Shown here piece after piece: positions 1 to 8,347 of a stretch of 41,745 nt of DNA. Position numbers and translations under genes: made by a program. The stretch comes from an uncultured Acidimicrobiaceae bacterium (GTDB taxonomy: Bacteria; Actinomycetota; Acidimicrobiia; Acidimicrobiales; RAAP-2). The notes under the pieces are model-generated. The model did no database searches. It had not been told where the DNA came from and was given only the letters and a program-made list of their open reading frames with translations. Position 1 is the first letter of the stretch. Each line of letters opens with the position of its first letter. Location: positions 1 to 41,745 of the forward strand of contig CAITPI010000102.1 of NCBI GenBank assembly GCA_903894295.1, given 5' to 3'.

Positions 1-1515
1 TCCGGCGGCCGGGCCGCGATGGGAGAGTTTCATGTGGCCGGTGAGGGGATCGGCCAGTCCCAGAATGTCGAAAATGTTCACTCCGGTCCCGAAGTGAAAT
101 GACACTTCCCCGATCCCACCTGCGACGATCGTCGGATCGGGAATCCGGGGGTTCAACTCTTCGTCGATCCGTTGGGTCTGGCTCGGAAAGAATCCAAGGT
201 TGACGTAGAGACCGTGTTGCTGGAACCAGCGGATTGACACCAGTGAATGAGGGTTTTCGCTGAAACCAGGTGTGATCTGACCATTGCCGGGAGTGAAAAC
301 GAATGTGTACTGGGTTGGAGGTCCGGTCAAGTGGCTGCTAAGAGTGTCACCTGACGGTGTCCTCATGGTGAAGCAGGCCACCGCAGACCATGGCAGCACG
401 ATCAGTGAAACCACGAACCTCCGCGACACTGGGACGGCCGCCACAGGAGCACACAGGGCAAAGAACGCCGGTGTGAGCAGTCGGGCATGGAAGTAGTCAC
501 CTCCCATGAGGGTGATGTAGGCGGCGTTCAGGACGCCGGCGACCGGCAAGGCAAAGAGCGCCACCTGCTTGTGGATGGACCCGTCAGCTCTTCTCAGAGC
601 CACCGACAGTGGGTAGTAGGCCCCGGCCCCGAGGGCAATGGCCGGAATCCACAGCCAGTAGGGGCGGACAAAATCTTCAAAATACGCCAGGCCTCGTCCG
701 GGATCCGGGAGTGTCGCTTCCTTGGCAATTGCCGTAGTGGCCACGAACTCGCCGTAGTAGCCCATGCGGAAGAACTGGTAGAGGACAGGCAGTAGCGCGG
801 CCCAGGCGATCAGGCGAACGTTCTGCCGCCATGACCACGCCGGCCGTTCCACCGCCATAATGGCGAGTACGAAGACGGCGGAGTCGATGAGCAGTTCGGG
901 TCGCACCAGAGGCCCGAGGCCCAGCACGATCATGACCATTCGGCCCATGCGGTGGTTGATGGACCATCGGACGATCAGGAAGAAACACAGTCCGAGCCAG
1001 AAATACGTCAGTCCGGTCTCGAGGCCCGTCGAAGCCAGGGTCCAAATCGGGTAGGTGGAGGCAAACACCAAGGCGCCGAGGGGAAGAAGAAACGCCTTGG
1101 GCAGTGCAACTCGGGAGAGCCAGACCGCACCCAGAATCGCCATCGTGACGCCGCCCAGCGTCATGAGGATTCCGAGCAGGACCGCGATCCATTCGAGGGA
1201 AAACGGTGTCAGGAACCCGACGGTGGCGACGATGAATGTCCACAGTGGTCCGGTGAAGACTTCGACCCGCTGGCCCTGGTTGAATACTGGCCCGTTGCCG
1301 GCAATGATGTTCTGGACGACGTGCAGGTAGATGTAACCGTCCTCAAACACGTTCCGGTAGTGCCACGCCAGAATGGCCAGCATCAGCACCGGTGTGGCCA
1401 GCACCACGACCTGGATCCAGTGGCCAAAAGCGCGGGGCCGGGACTGCTGAAGGTTCCGGTGGGACGGGTCGCCCACTTCGGCGGAATCAGCGACGGCGGG
1501 AGCCGAGGTGCTCAT
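1..1515 (-). CDS. AftB-like GT-C arabinosyltransferase, C-terminus cut by window edge
   Basis: A polytopic membrane protein of which 505 codons are present; the frame stays open to base 1. After a first membrane segment (about residues 36-52) comes an acidic pair (Glu58-Asp59) and then the stretch GNGPVFNQGQRVEVFTGPLW (73-92). This closely matches the first outer loop of Rv3805c/AftB, the terminal beta-1,2-arabinofuranosyltransferase of mycobacterial arabinogalactan, which uses decaprenyl-phospho-arabinose outside the membrane. Near the break, the stretch around VNIFDILGLADPLTGH matches the family's C-terminal soluble domain, so about 100-150 residues are missing. The ATG giving MSTSAPAV is preferred; an in-frame ATG at 1602 would add 29 unconvincing residues. 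A second AftB-like gene lies at 24744-26573. Family assignment is good; the actual sugar is not known. Confidence 0.85.
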   Translation of the reverse strand, partial: MSTSAPAVADSAEVGDPSHRNLQQSRPRAFGHWIQVVVLATPVLMLAILAWHYRNVFEDGYIYLHVVQNIIAGNGPVFNQGQRVEVFTGPLWTFIVATVGFLTPFSLEWIAVLLGILMTLGGVTMAILGAVWLSRVALPKAFLLPLGALVFASTYPIWTLASTGLETGLTYFWLGLCFFLIVRWSINHRMGRMVMIVLGLGPLVRPELLIDSAVFVLAIMAVERPAWSWRQNVRLIAWAALLPVLYQFFRMGYYGEFVATTAIAKEATLPDPGRGLAYFEDFVRPYWLWIPAIALGAGAYYPLSVALRRADGSIHKQVALFALPVAGVLNAAYITLMGGDYFHARLLTPAFFALCAPVAAVPVSRRFVVSLIVLPWSAVACFTMRTPSGDTLSSHLTGPPTQYTFVFTPGNGQITPGFSENPHSLVSIRWFQQHGLYVNLGFFPSQTQRIDEELNPRIPDPTIVAGGIGEVSFHFGTGVNIFDILGLADPLTGHMKLSHRGPAAG

Positions 1516-1726
1516 GGCTGCCCGACCGGTCCGGCAGGGCAGCCGTCGACCGGATGGGTCAGTGGCCGCCTTGACCTCACAGAACGATCTGCCATCATTC
1601 ATTCCTCAACGAGTCCGGCTACAGAGCTTCAACGTACTCGTCACCCAACATTGGGTTTTGTCTGTCATGGACCGCCCGAATCACGCCCGCCGGGCCCTCC
1701 ACATTTTCCCTGTTCCGGGACAGGTG

Positions 1727-2599
1727 TTAGTTGCCTTTGCGGAAGATCCGCTCCTTCATCTCGAGCAGTTTGTGGGCGGTGTCGTCCGAGAGGTCGAGTC
1801 GGCGCTTCAGCCAGTCATATCCCCGCAGCACCTGCTTGTCGAGATAGATGGGGACGCTGCGTAGGCCGTCACCCGGCCGTGCGCGGTACTCGGTGGAGCG
1901 CACGGATGGCGCCACTTCTTCGGTGAAGTAGTAGAGCGCCAGCGAGCGACGAAAGGTACCTTCCGGACAGGTCATCGGTTCCGGGTGGCCGTGGAAGGAG
2001 TCGTCGTTGGTCGAGAAGATGAGCACCCGGTTGGCGACCGGAGCGACCTTCTTCACGCACCGCTTCATGTCGGTGCTCCAGAGTTCGAGGTCGCCTCCGT
2101 ACTCCGGCCGCCAGTCCTCGTTGAGGTAGAGCAGGATGTTGGCCCGTCGCTGCCAGTGGCGCTTGTGGGGATGAACGGTGAAGTCGGCGTGCATGTTGAG
2201 AAAGCCACCCCGGGTGCTCTGGTGGAGGCCTCCCCCTTCCAGGGATGCATCGGCGATCAGGTAGTCAACCCCGATGAGCTGACTCACGAAACCGACGAAC
2301 TCCGGTGAGTTCAGGTCGCCGAGCACGGCCTGGAGGGTGGGACCCCAGGTGGACGGGTTCGTGTTCGAGAACTTGCGCTCGTTGGCGTGAAGATACGAGT
2401 TCCACTGTTGGGCGTCGAGCGCCGGGAACTCGCCGATGGCCGCCTCCACCACTTCAGGTCGGAGGAAGTTCTCGAGCACGATGTGGGGAAAGGGTTCGGC
2501 CTTGGCGTACTCGTCGCGCAGGGTGTCGACGCGGGCCATGAGGCCGGGAAAATCCAGTGTCTTCAGATGGGCGATGTCCTCGCTCGACTCTGTTGTCAT
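1727..2599 (-). CDS. 2-oxoglutarate/Fe(II)-dependent oxygenase (prolyl-4-hydroxylase-like fold)
   Basis: A soluble protein of 290 residues. The non-haem iron facial triad is visible: HxD in NMHADF (His137, Asp139) and the distal His203 in SFHGHP. These are followed by RRSLALYYF (Arg217/218), where the 2OG carboxylate-binding arginine is expected. The spacing and the ILLYLNEDW ... GGDLELW strands between the iron ligands are typical of the 2OG-FeII_Oxy_3 (PF13640) group. Such enzymes hydroxylate small molecules, sugars or protein side chains; the substrate cannot be told here. It lies 211 bp upstream of the AftB-like gene on the same strand and may be transcribed with it. The ATG at 2599 is the natural start because the reading upstream of it is not protein-like. 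Confidence 0.85.
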   Translation of the reverse strand: MTTESSEDIAHLKTLDFPGLMARVDTLRDEYAKAEPFPHIVLENFLRPEVVEAAIGEFPALDAQQWNSYLHANERKFSNTNPSTWGPTLQAVLGDLNSPEFVGFVSQLIGVDYLIADASLEGGGLHQSTRGGFLNMHADFTVHPHKRHWQRRANILLYLNEDWRPEYGGDLELWSTDMKRCVKKVAPVANRVLIFSTNDDSFHGHPEPMTCPEGTFRRSLALYYFTEEVAPSVRSTEYRARPGDGLRSVPIYLDKQVLRGYDWLKRRLDLSDDTAHKLLEMKERIFRKGN

Positions 2600-2720
2600 G
2601 ATGACCAGGGGTCCGGCTTCCGGGATCGGGTTTCCAACGGGAAACGTCTTTCCTCAAAGATATCGGTCGGAGTCAACCCCTTCTTGACGCCTTGTTGTCC
2701 CTTTTGTTGCATCCAGAGTC

Positions 2721-3221
2721 TCATCGGGCCGACGCTTCCGCCTTCGTCGACTCATGGAGTTCGGCGTCGGCGATCTGGGCAAACAGCCGGTTGAGAATCA
2801 GGAACTTGAGGAACCACAAGGTGCCGAACGCGGCCACGTTGGCCCCTTCCACCAGCAGGGTCCGCAGCAGGTGGTGCAGGTGGTGGTCGACAGCGAAGTT
2901 GTGGGCGAGAGACGAGGTGAAGAGGGCGAGGCCGATTCCGCTCAGGGACATGACCCAGAACGGCACGATCTCCCGCCAGATGTGACTTCGGCCCCCCTTG
3001 CCCCATACCCAGCGACGGTTGAGTATGTAGGCCGGAATGCCGGCCAGAACGTTGGCTCCAAACGTGCACCACACTTCGGTCCCGAGTTTCAACACGCCGA
3101 AACCGATGGCCAGGATGACGGCGGACGTCAGGGCGGAGATCACCGACACCGAGGTGTATTTGACGACCTTGATCCCCTCGGGAGACTGCAGCAAATCCCA
3201 CAGTTTTCTGAGGAACCCCAT
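2721..3221 (-). CDS. GtrA-like small membrane protein
   Basis: A 166-residue protein with four predicted membrane helices and the GtrA-family (PF04138) signature YILNRRWVWGK after helix 2. GtrA-type proteins are thought to help move polyprenyl-phosphate-linked sugars across the membrane for O-antigen or cell-wall glycosylation, which fits the many GT-C enzymes nearby. The start is set at the ATG giving MGFLRKLWDLL. The frame is open further upstream, but that extension (about 70 Arg/Pro-rich residues) overlaps the divergent gene and lies behind a good promoter: TTGACA, 19 nt, TAGCGT, then only 7 nt to this ATG. The mRNA is therefore probably leaderless. The C-terminal tail (HESTKAEASAR) is cytoplasmic-like. 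Confidence 0.85.
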   Translation of the reverse strand: MGFLRKLWDLLQSPEGIKVVKYTSVSVISALTSAVILAIGFGVLKLGTEVWCTFGANVLAGIPAYILNRRWVWGKGGRSHIWREIVPFWVMSLSGIGLALFTSSLAHNFAVDHHLHHLLRTLLVEGANVAAFGTLWFLKFLILNRLFAQIADAELHESTKAEASAR

Positions 3222-3228
3222 GCCCCAA

Positions 3229-3259
3229 ACGCTACTCGGGTGGTTACACTCTTTGTCAA
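3229..3259 (-). promoter_or_regulatory. Promoter of the GtrA-like gene (probably leaderless)
   Basis: On the minus strand a perfect -35 TTGACA (3259-3254) and a -10 TAGCGT (3234-3229) are separated by 19 nt, and the ATG at 3221 lies 7 nt after the -10. Transcription would begin at or next to the start codon. The -35 box overlaps the start codon of the divergent gene at 3259, so the two promoters occupy the same 37 bp. Confidence 0.6.
3245..3250 (+). promoter_or_regulatory. -10 box for the divergent GT-C-like gene
   Basis: TACACT (a TANNNT -10 hexamer) lies 8 nt before the ATG at 3259, the spacing expected for leaderless transcription in actinobacteria. No convincing -35 is seen. It lies inside the spacer of the oppositely directed gtrA-like promoter, so simultaneous polymerase binding seems impossible. 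Confidence 0.5.
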
Positions 3260-5325
3260 TGGGGGAACACGTCACAGGTTTGCCTCCCGTTGCACCCACC
3301 GAAGGTGCCACGCCTCCCGACCGGCGCCGTTTTGTCCGGGTCGCCCTCATCGCCAACGGCCTCGCCGCCCTTCCGTTCCTCTGGATTCTCTGGTTCCTCT
3401 GGGGTCCGTTCAACTTCTTCCGGAGCACCACCTACCAAGCGAACTTCTACGACATCCAGGCAAGCGCCATGCTGCACGGCCACCTCTGGATACCCAAGAG
3501 CTCCCTTGGGGTGGAGGGCTTTCTGGTTGGCGGACACGAGTACACCTATTTCGGACTGTTTTCCTCCTTGCTCCGGATGCCGGTCATCGAACTCTTCCCG
3601 GGTCTGGCCAACCGCCTCACGGCGCCCTTCATGTTGGTGGCCTGGCTCCTCACCTGTCTCTTCACCGCCATGCTGATCTGGCGGCTTCGCATGATGGTCC
3701 GTGGAGGAGTCGCCATGGGCCGGGGCGAACTGCTCACCCTGGGTCTTCTCATGGGCACCGTGGCCGGTGGATCCGTGCTCCTGTTTCTGGCCGCCGTTCC
3801 CTACACGTTCAGCGAAGACCTGATGTGGAGCGTCTGTCTCTCGGTGGGTTGCATCCTTGTCCTGCTCGGCATGGTCGAACGTCCCTCGTGGTCGAGATGG
3901 TTGGCTTGTGTGCCCTTCCTGATCTTCGTGAACCAGAACCGGCTCACCACCGGTTGGGGGTGCGCCTTGGCCGGACTTCTGGTGGCAGCCTGGATGTGGT
4001 TCAGCCCCAAGGTGGAAGACGGCCGCCGGTGGGCACTGCGGCTCGGCGCACTCTCGGTCATTGCCGTTGGTCTTGGTTGCCTGGTGAACGAGATCAAGTT
4101 CGGCTCGCTGTTCGGACTGCCCATCCAGGACCAGGTGTACACCCTGACCAACGCCTATCGCCGACACTTCCTTCGGGTCAGTGGCGGGGAAGAAGGGGTG
4201 GTCTTCCTTCCGAGCAATCTTCTGGCCTACCTGCGCCCGGATGCGTTGCGACTGACCTCGTCGTTCCCTTTCATCACCCTCCCGGCCGCTCCGGCCTCAT
4301 CGGTCGATGGCGTACTCTTCGACCGGCTCTACCGGACGGCATCGGTAACGGCGTCGATGCCGTTCCTCTTCCTGCTGGCCGCCTGGGGCGTGGTGGTGGC
4401 CCTCGGGCGTCGGGCCCGGGGCCAGCTGGCCGCCGTGCGATGGATCATCCTGTCGATCGGTGGAGCCGCCGCCGCCTTGATGGTTTGGGGCTACATCGCA
4501 CCGCGGTATCTGGCGGACTTCCTGCCCCTGTTCGTGCTCGCCGGATCACTTGGCGCCATCGACCTTTGGCGCCGGCTGGAAGGGTCGAGTCGGACGACCC
4601 GCCGGTGGTGGGTGGTTGGCCTGGTGACAGTGGCGGCGTTCACCATCTGGGCCAACATCGGCATCTCGGTGACTCCCAACGAGGAGTGGAGCACCGACCA
4701 GGTCACGAACTACCTCAAGGTCCAACAGTCGGTGGCCAACCTGACCGGGGTGTCCTTGAAGGACCGGGTGGCCACCGGAACCGCCTTGCCGCTCTGGGGA
4801 CCCGCCGACCGGCTCTTCATCGTGGGGGATTGCGACGGTCTCTACCTGTCCACCGGCGAGAAGTATGGAGCCGCTCCCACCGAGCAGTACCAGCGGGCCA
4901 CCTGGCTGACCGCCGAGTTGGGCCCCGGATTTCACCACACCTTCTCCGCCCGGTTCTCGCCGTTGCCGGCCGGCGCCCGGACGTCGGTGCGTCTGGTCAC
5001 GATCGGCGGTCAGTCACTCGATCTCACGGTCCTGTCCGGTCCGGCTTCCGAGGTGACGCTGGTCTTCAGCCTGCGTGGCCCCGAGGGGGTGGGTTATGGC
5101 TACCGTCTGGCCGTACCGACCAACGAGACCGAGAACCTTTCGGTCATCACCGACACGGCCAAGCATTCGGCCGCGGTGACGGTCAACTCCGAGTTGGTGC
5201 TGGCCCTGCCGCTCCGCACCGGTGCGCCGATTTCGGCGAGTGGATCGTTGGACTCGGGTGGGGTGTCGATCGTCAACACGACGTCGTTGCAGCCACGACC
5301 AACCTTGTGTGAAAGCTTGCGCTAG
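3259..5325 (+). CDS. GT-C-like polytopic membrane protein with C-terminal outer domain
   Basis: A 688-residue protein. After the first helix (about 30-50) an outer loop carries YDIQASAMLHGHLWIP (Asp65 as candidate catalytic acid) and SLGVEGFLVGGHEYTYFG, the layout of GT-C enzymes that use polyprenyl-phosphate sugars. About ten more hydrophobic segments reach to roughly residue 460. The last 220 residues are mostly soluble and beta-rich, with a DCDGLYLSTG motif, likely an extracytoplasmic sugar-binding domain. The start MGEHVTG is chosen over upstream in-frame ATGs because those lie within the GtrA-like gene and the -10 box sits 8 nt before this ATG. Its stop overlaps that of the convergent nucleotidyltransferase gene through a shared CTAG. 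Substrate unknown. Confidence 0.75.
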   Translation: MGEHVTGLPPVAPTEGATPPDRRRFVRVALIANGLAALPFLWILWFLWGPFNFFRSTTYQANFYDIQASAMLHGHLWIPKSSLGVEGFLVGGHEYTYFGLFSSLLRMPVIELFPGLANRLTAPFMLVAWLLTCLFTAMLIWRLRMMVRGGVAMGRGELLTLGLLMGTVAGGSVLLFLAAVPYTFSEDLMWSVCLSVGCILVLLGMVERPSWSRWLACVPFLIFVNQNRLTTGWGCALAGLLVAAWMWFSPKVEDGRRWALRLGALSVIAVGLGCLVNEIKFGSLFGLPIQDQVYTLTNAYRRHFLRVSGGEEGVVFLPSNLLAYLRPDALRLTSSFPFITLPAAPASSVDGVLFDRLYRTASVTASMPFLFLLAAWGVVVALGRRARGQLAAVRWIILSIGGAAAALMVWGYIAPRYLADFLPLFVLAGSLGAIDLWRRLEGSSRTTRRWWVVGLVTVAAFTIWANIGISVTPNEEWSTDQVTNYLKVQQSVANLTGVSLKDRVATGTALPLWGPADRLFIVGDCDGLYLSTGEKYGAAPTEQYQRATWLTAELGPGFHHTFSARFSPLPAGARTSVRLVTIGGQSLDLTVLSGPASEVTLVFSLRGPEGVGYGYRLAVPTNETENLSVITDTAKHSAAVTVNSELVLALPLRTGAPISASGSLDSGGVSIVNTTSLQPRPTLCESLR

Positions 5326-6227
5326 TTGCCCCACAGGCGGGCGGGACGTTCGCCCTGGCTGACCATCTGGGCCAGCTCGGCGCTGACCACCGGCAGGTCG
5401 GCGGCGTGGGTGACGCCCATGAGCACCGCATCGGTGGACTGCACCCGTACCGGCAGGCCGTCCCCGGCTTGGACCATGGTGGCGACGACCTCGGGCAGCA
5501 GCACCTCGGATTTCGGGATCTCCTGGCCGGCGGCCACCTGGGCCAGGAGGGCCTCTTCGTCGAGACCGGAGTGGTCCATGGCCGCCTGCAACACATCCCA
5601 GATGTCGGGTCTGAATCCCCACAGGTTGACCGAAGCCAGGGCGTCGGGTGGCAACTCGCCCGGCTCCAGGCCGTCGCCGGGCCGGAAACTGGCACCCCCG
5701 TCGTGCCGGGTCACCAGTCGGCGTTCGTCGAGGCCGGTCAGAAGTCCGTCGGGCCCGACCCGGCAGATGCCCCGGGTCACCGGATCGTCGGTCGAGATGG
5801 TGGAACCCAGGTGGAAGCCGATCAGGGTGTGTTCCATCCGGTCCGAGACCAGATGGTCGGCGAGTTGACGCATGGGGCCCATGCCGTAGACATCGTCGGC
5901 GTTCGACACGGCGAACGAGGCATCGGGCTCCAGCAGGTCCCGGGCGGCGAGTACGGCGTGCACGGTCCCGAGCGGAAGACGCTGGGTGCCAAAGACGACC
6001 TCGATCCGCTCGGGCCAGGTCTGTTCAACGTGGTAGCGGATCGACGGTCCGGTCTCCGGATGAAGCACGAGGACGATGCGGCCGAAACCGGCGGCCACGG
6101 CGTCGCTGACCAGCAGGTCCAGCACGGCTTCGCCATTGGGGCCGATCGGGGCCAACGGCTTGACGCCTCCGTAGCGCCGGGCCATGCCGGCGGCCAGGAC
6201 GACCAGCGCAGGGGCTTGGGTGTTCAC
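5322..6227 (-). CDS. Sugar-nucleotide-type nucleotidyltransferase (NTP_transferase family)
   Basis: A 301-residue cytoplasmic protein starting with the nucleotide-binding signature LAAGMARRYGGVKPLAPIG (11-29), a variant of the GxGxR...K loop of NDP-sugar pyrophosphorylases. A metal-binding acidic motif NADDVYG lies at 109-115. Members transfer a nucleotidyl group onto a sugar phosphate or similar phosphate ester. It is the last gene of a four-gene minus-strand operon: its ATG overlaps the FabH-like stop by 4 bp (ATGA). Given the surrounding glycosyltransferases a sugar substrate is likely, but the partners in its own operon are acyl-CoA/acyl-ACP enzymes, so its real role is open. Confidence 0.8.
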   Translation of the reverse strand: MNTQAPALVVLAAGMARRYGGVKPLAPIGPNGEAVLDLLVSDAVAAGFGRIVLVLHPETGPSIRYHVEQTWPERIEVVFGTQRLPLGTVHAVLAARDLLEPDASFAVSNADDVYGMGPMRQLADHLVSDRMEHTLIGFHLGSTISTDDPVTRGICRVGPDGLLTGLDERRLVTRHDGGASFRPGDGLEPGELPPDALASVNLWGFRPDIWDVLQAAMDHSGLDEEALLAQVAAGQEIPKSEVLLPEVVATMVQAGDGLPVRVQSTDAVLMGVTHAADLPVVSAELAQMVSQGERPARLWGN

Positions 6228-7159
6228 CCTCCCCAGTGTAGAACCGTGCTGGCCCAGGTCATGCCGCCACCGAAGCCCGTCATGAGCACGTTCATGCCGG
6301 GCGTCAGGCGACCGGTGTCGAGGGCATCAACGAGGGCCAGGGGGATGGACGCCGAGGACGTGTTGCCGTAGCGGTCGATGACCACCACGGCCTTCTCCAT
6401 CGGGAGCCCCAGTCGTTGGCAGGCGGCATCGATGATGCGAAGGTTGGCCTGGTGGGGGACGAGCAGGTCGACCTGGTCCATGGTGAGGCCGGCTTCGGCC
6501 ACCGCCTGGGAGGCCGAGTCCACCACGACCCGGACGGCCTTGCGGAAGATCTCCTTGCCGTCCATGTAGAGGAAGCCGCCGTGGTCGCACTTGAGCAGGT
6601 GTCGCAGCGAACCGTCGGCCCCGATGTTCCAACTCAGGAGTTGTCCGGGGCCGTCGACCGCCTCGATGACCACGGCGCCGGCGCCGTCGCCCACCAGGAT
6701 GGAGACGGAACGCTCGTTCCAGTCGGTGATGTTGGAGAGGGTGTCACATCCGATGACGAGCAGGCGCTCGGCTCCGATGGCCAGCAGGCCATGGGCCACG
6801 GTCAACGCATAGACGAAGCCGGTGCAGGCGGCGTTCACGTCGAAGGCACCACCGGTGATGCCGAGACCGTCCTGGATGGTGGCGGCGGTGCCGGGGACGA
6901 TCTGGTCCGGCGTCGTGGTGGCCAGGATGACGGCGTCGATCTCGTCGGGCCGCCGGCCAGCCTTGGCCAGGGCGGCCCGTCCCGCCTCGATGCCGAGACC
7001 CGATGTGGTTCCACCGATCCGTCGTTCCTTGATGCCGGTGCGCTCGGTGATCCAGGCATCGTTGGTGTCAAGGGTCTTGGAGAGGTCGTCGTTGGTGAGG
7101 ATCTTGTCGGGAACGGCGATGCCCCAGCCGGTGATGACGCCTCCGCGTTGGGTCTTCAT
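6224..7159 (-). CDS. fabH: 3-oxoacyl-ACP synthase III (KAS III)-like
   Basis: A 311-residue thiolase-fold condensing enzyme. The KAS III catalytic triad is complete: Cys112 in NAACTGFVYAL, His236 in PHQANLRIID and Asn266 in RYGNTSSASIPLAL. The N-terminal DAWITERTGIKERRI loop is also typical. KAS III enzymes condense an acyl-CoA starter with malonyl-ACP to begin fatty-acid synthesis; relatives act in secondary metabolism or as acyltransferases. The gene sits 3 bp after the thiolase gene and overlaps the nucleotidyltransferase by 4 bp. No other fab gene, ACP or malonyl transferase is nearby, so a specialised role is as likely as housekeeping initiation. The length matches the usual FabH length of about 310-330. 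Confidence 0.85.
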   Translation of the reverse strand: MKTQRGGVITGWGIAVPDKILTNDDLSKTLDTNDAWITERTGIKERRIGGTTSGLGIEAGRAALAKAGRRPDEIDAVILATTTPDQIVPGTAATIQDGLGITGGAFDVNAACTGFVYALTVAHGLLAIGAERLLVIGCDTLSNITDWNERSVSILVGDGAGAVVIEAVDGPGQLLSWNIGADGSLRHLLKCDHGGFLYMDGKEIFRKAVRVVVDSASQAVAEAGLTMDQVDLLVPHQANLRIIDAACQRLGLPMEKAVVVIDRYGNTSSASIPLALVDALDTGRLTPGMNVLMTGFGGGMTWASTVLHWGG

Positions 7160-7162
7160 CGT

Positions 7163-8344
7163 TCAGCTCGCTTCCAGCACGTGAATGCCGATAAAGGCCG
7201 CATCGGTGGTCCCGGCATGGCTGCCGACCATGCCACCGGTGTTGGCGGCAACGGCCAATCTTGCCCCGGGCACCTGACGGGCCCCGGCTTCGTCCCGCAG
7301 CTGGGCCACCAGCTCGGCCACCTGGGCGATCCCGGTCGCTCCCAGGGGATGGCCCCGGCTGACCAGGCCCCCACTGGTGTTCACCGTCACGCCCCGTCCG
7401 CCGAGGGTGGTGTCGCCGGCCAGGGTGGCCGGTCCGGCGTCACCCGGCTTGTAGAGGCCGAGCGATTCAAGGGCGCAGATCTCTTCGGGACTCGTGGCGT
7501 CGTGCAACTCCACAACGTCGATGTCGGCCGGATCCACGTCGGCCGCATCCCAGGCGGCCGACGCCGTCTCGGCCAGTCGGTCGTGGTAGTCGAGATCGCC
7601 GTTGCCGGACCGCACGGCGGCACCACGGATCTTCGGAGCACCGGTCCGGGCCCGGTCGGTGACGATCACCGCGGCGGCGCCGTCGGTGAACGACGAGCAC
7701 ATGAGCCGGGTCAGCGGCGAGACGATGGTGGGGGAGGAGAGCACTTCCTCCAGAGTGACCTCCGTGCGGAACTGGGCGTGGGGGTTGAGGGCTCCGTGGC
7801 GTCGGGCCTTGACGGCGGCGGCTGCCATCATCTCCGGGGTGGTGCCCCATCGCTCCATGTGCTCGGTGGTCCACCGGGCGTTCAGGGCCATGAGCACCGA
7901 TCCGGACTCGTTTTCCCACTCGGCGTGCATGAACTCCCGGTCGATCTTCGGCACCCCGTCCTCGATTCCGGCGAGGGTCTGCGCCCGGTCACCGGTCCAC
8001 ATCTTCTCGACGCCGAGCGCCAGGACGTTGCCGGCCCCGCCCCGGGCGGCCAGAACGGCGAGGTGGAGGGCCGAGACGCCACCGGCACACGAGTTGTCGA
8101 CGTTGATGATCCCGGCGTGGCGGAGTCCCGACCGGGCGAGGAAAACCTGACCCCGGATGCAGCCCTGGTCGAGCAGTCGCCCGGCGGTTGCGTTCCCCAC
8201 GACCACCAGGTTGATCTCGTCGGCCCGCAGTCCGGCGTCGGCGAGGGCACCGGCGACCGCTGAAGTGGCCATCTCCCCGGCTGAGAGATCGCGCCGGTGC
8301 ATCTCGGTGGTGGCCGATCCGATGATGTAGGTGGCAGGGTCCAT
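7163..8344 (-). CDS. SCP-x-type thiolase / lipid-transfer-protein-like
   Basis: A 393-residue thiolase-fold protein. The nucleophile is Cys86 in NVDNSCAGG; His332 in GGLVSRGHPLGATG is the usual thiolase histidine. The C-terminal loop reads ANTGG rather than the CxGG of classical thiolases, which fits the SCP-x/lipid-transfer class, where an HDCF loop can supply the second cysteine. Here that loop is HDATSPEE (His281), so no second catalytic cysteine is apparent. In archaea and actinobacteria such proteins often work with a DUF35 partner, or act as aldolases or acyltransferases; no DUF35 gene is present in this window. The gene lies 3 bp downstream of the LLM oxidoreductase in the same operon. 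Activity as a true thiolase is uncertain. Confidence 0.8.
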   Translation of the reverse strand: MDPATYIIGSATTEMHRRDLSAGEMATSAVAGALADAGLRADEINLVVVGNATAGRLLDQGCIRGQVFLARSGLRHAGIINVDNSCAGGVSALHLAVLAARGGAGNVLALGVEKMWTGDRAQTLAGIEDGVPKIDREFMHAEWENESGSVLMALNARWTTEHMERWGTTPEMMAAAAVKARRHGALNPHAQFRTEVTLEEVLSSPTIVSPLTRLMCSSFTDGAAAVIVTDRARTGAPKIRGAAVRSGNGDLDYHDRLAETASAAWDAADVDPADIDVVELHDATSPEEICALESLGLYKPGDAGPATLAGDTTLGGRGVTVNTSGGLVSRGHPLGATGIAQVAELVAQLRDEAGARQVPGARLAVAANTGGMVGSHAGTTDAAFIGIHVLEAS

Positions 8345-8347
8345 GGC

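Noticed and set aside
1705-1724. A short hairpin (CCTGT/ACAGG) after the 2OG oxygenase stop as a terminator
   Set aside because: The stem is only 5 bp and no U-tract follows, so I could not support it.
677-1926. Several open frames on both strands across 677-1926
   Set aside because: They are shadows of the partial AftB-like gene (open to base 1 on the minus strand) and of the 2OG oxygenase; none has recognisable protein features.
2754-5312. An 852-codon open frame on the plus strand overlapping the GT-C-like gene
   Set aside because: It is a frame-shifted reading of the GtrA-like region and the gene at 3259; composition is Arg/Pro/Gly/His-rich with no helices or motifs, while the other frame gives a clear membrane protein.
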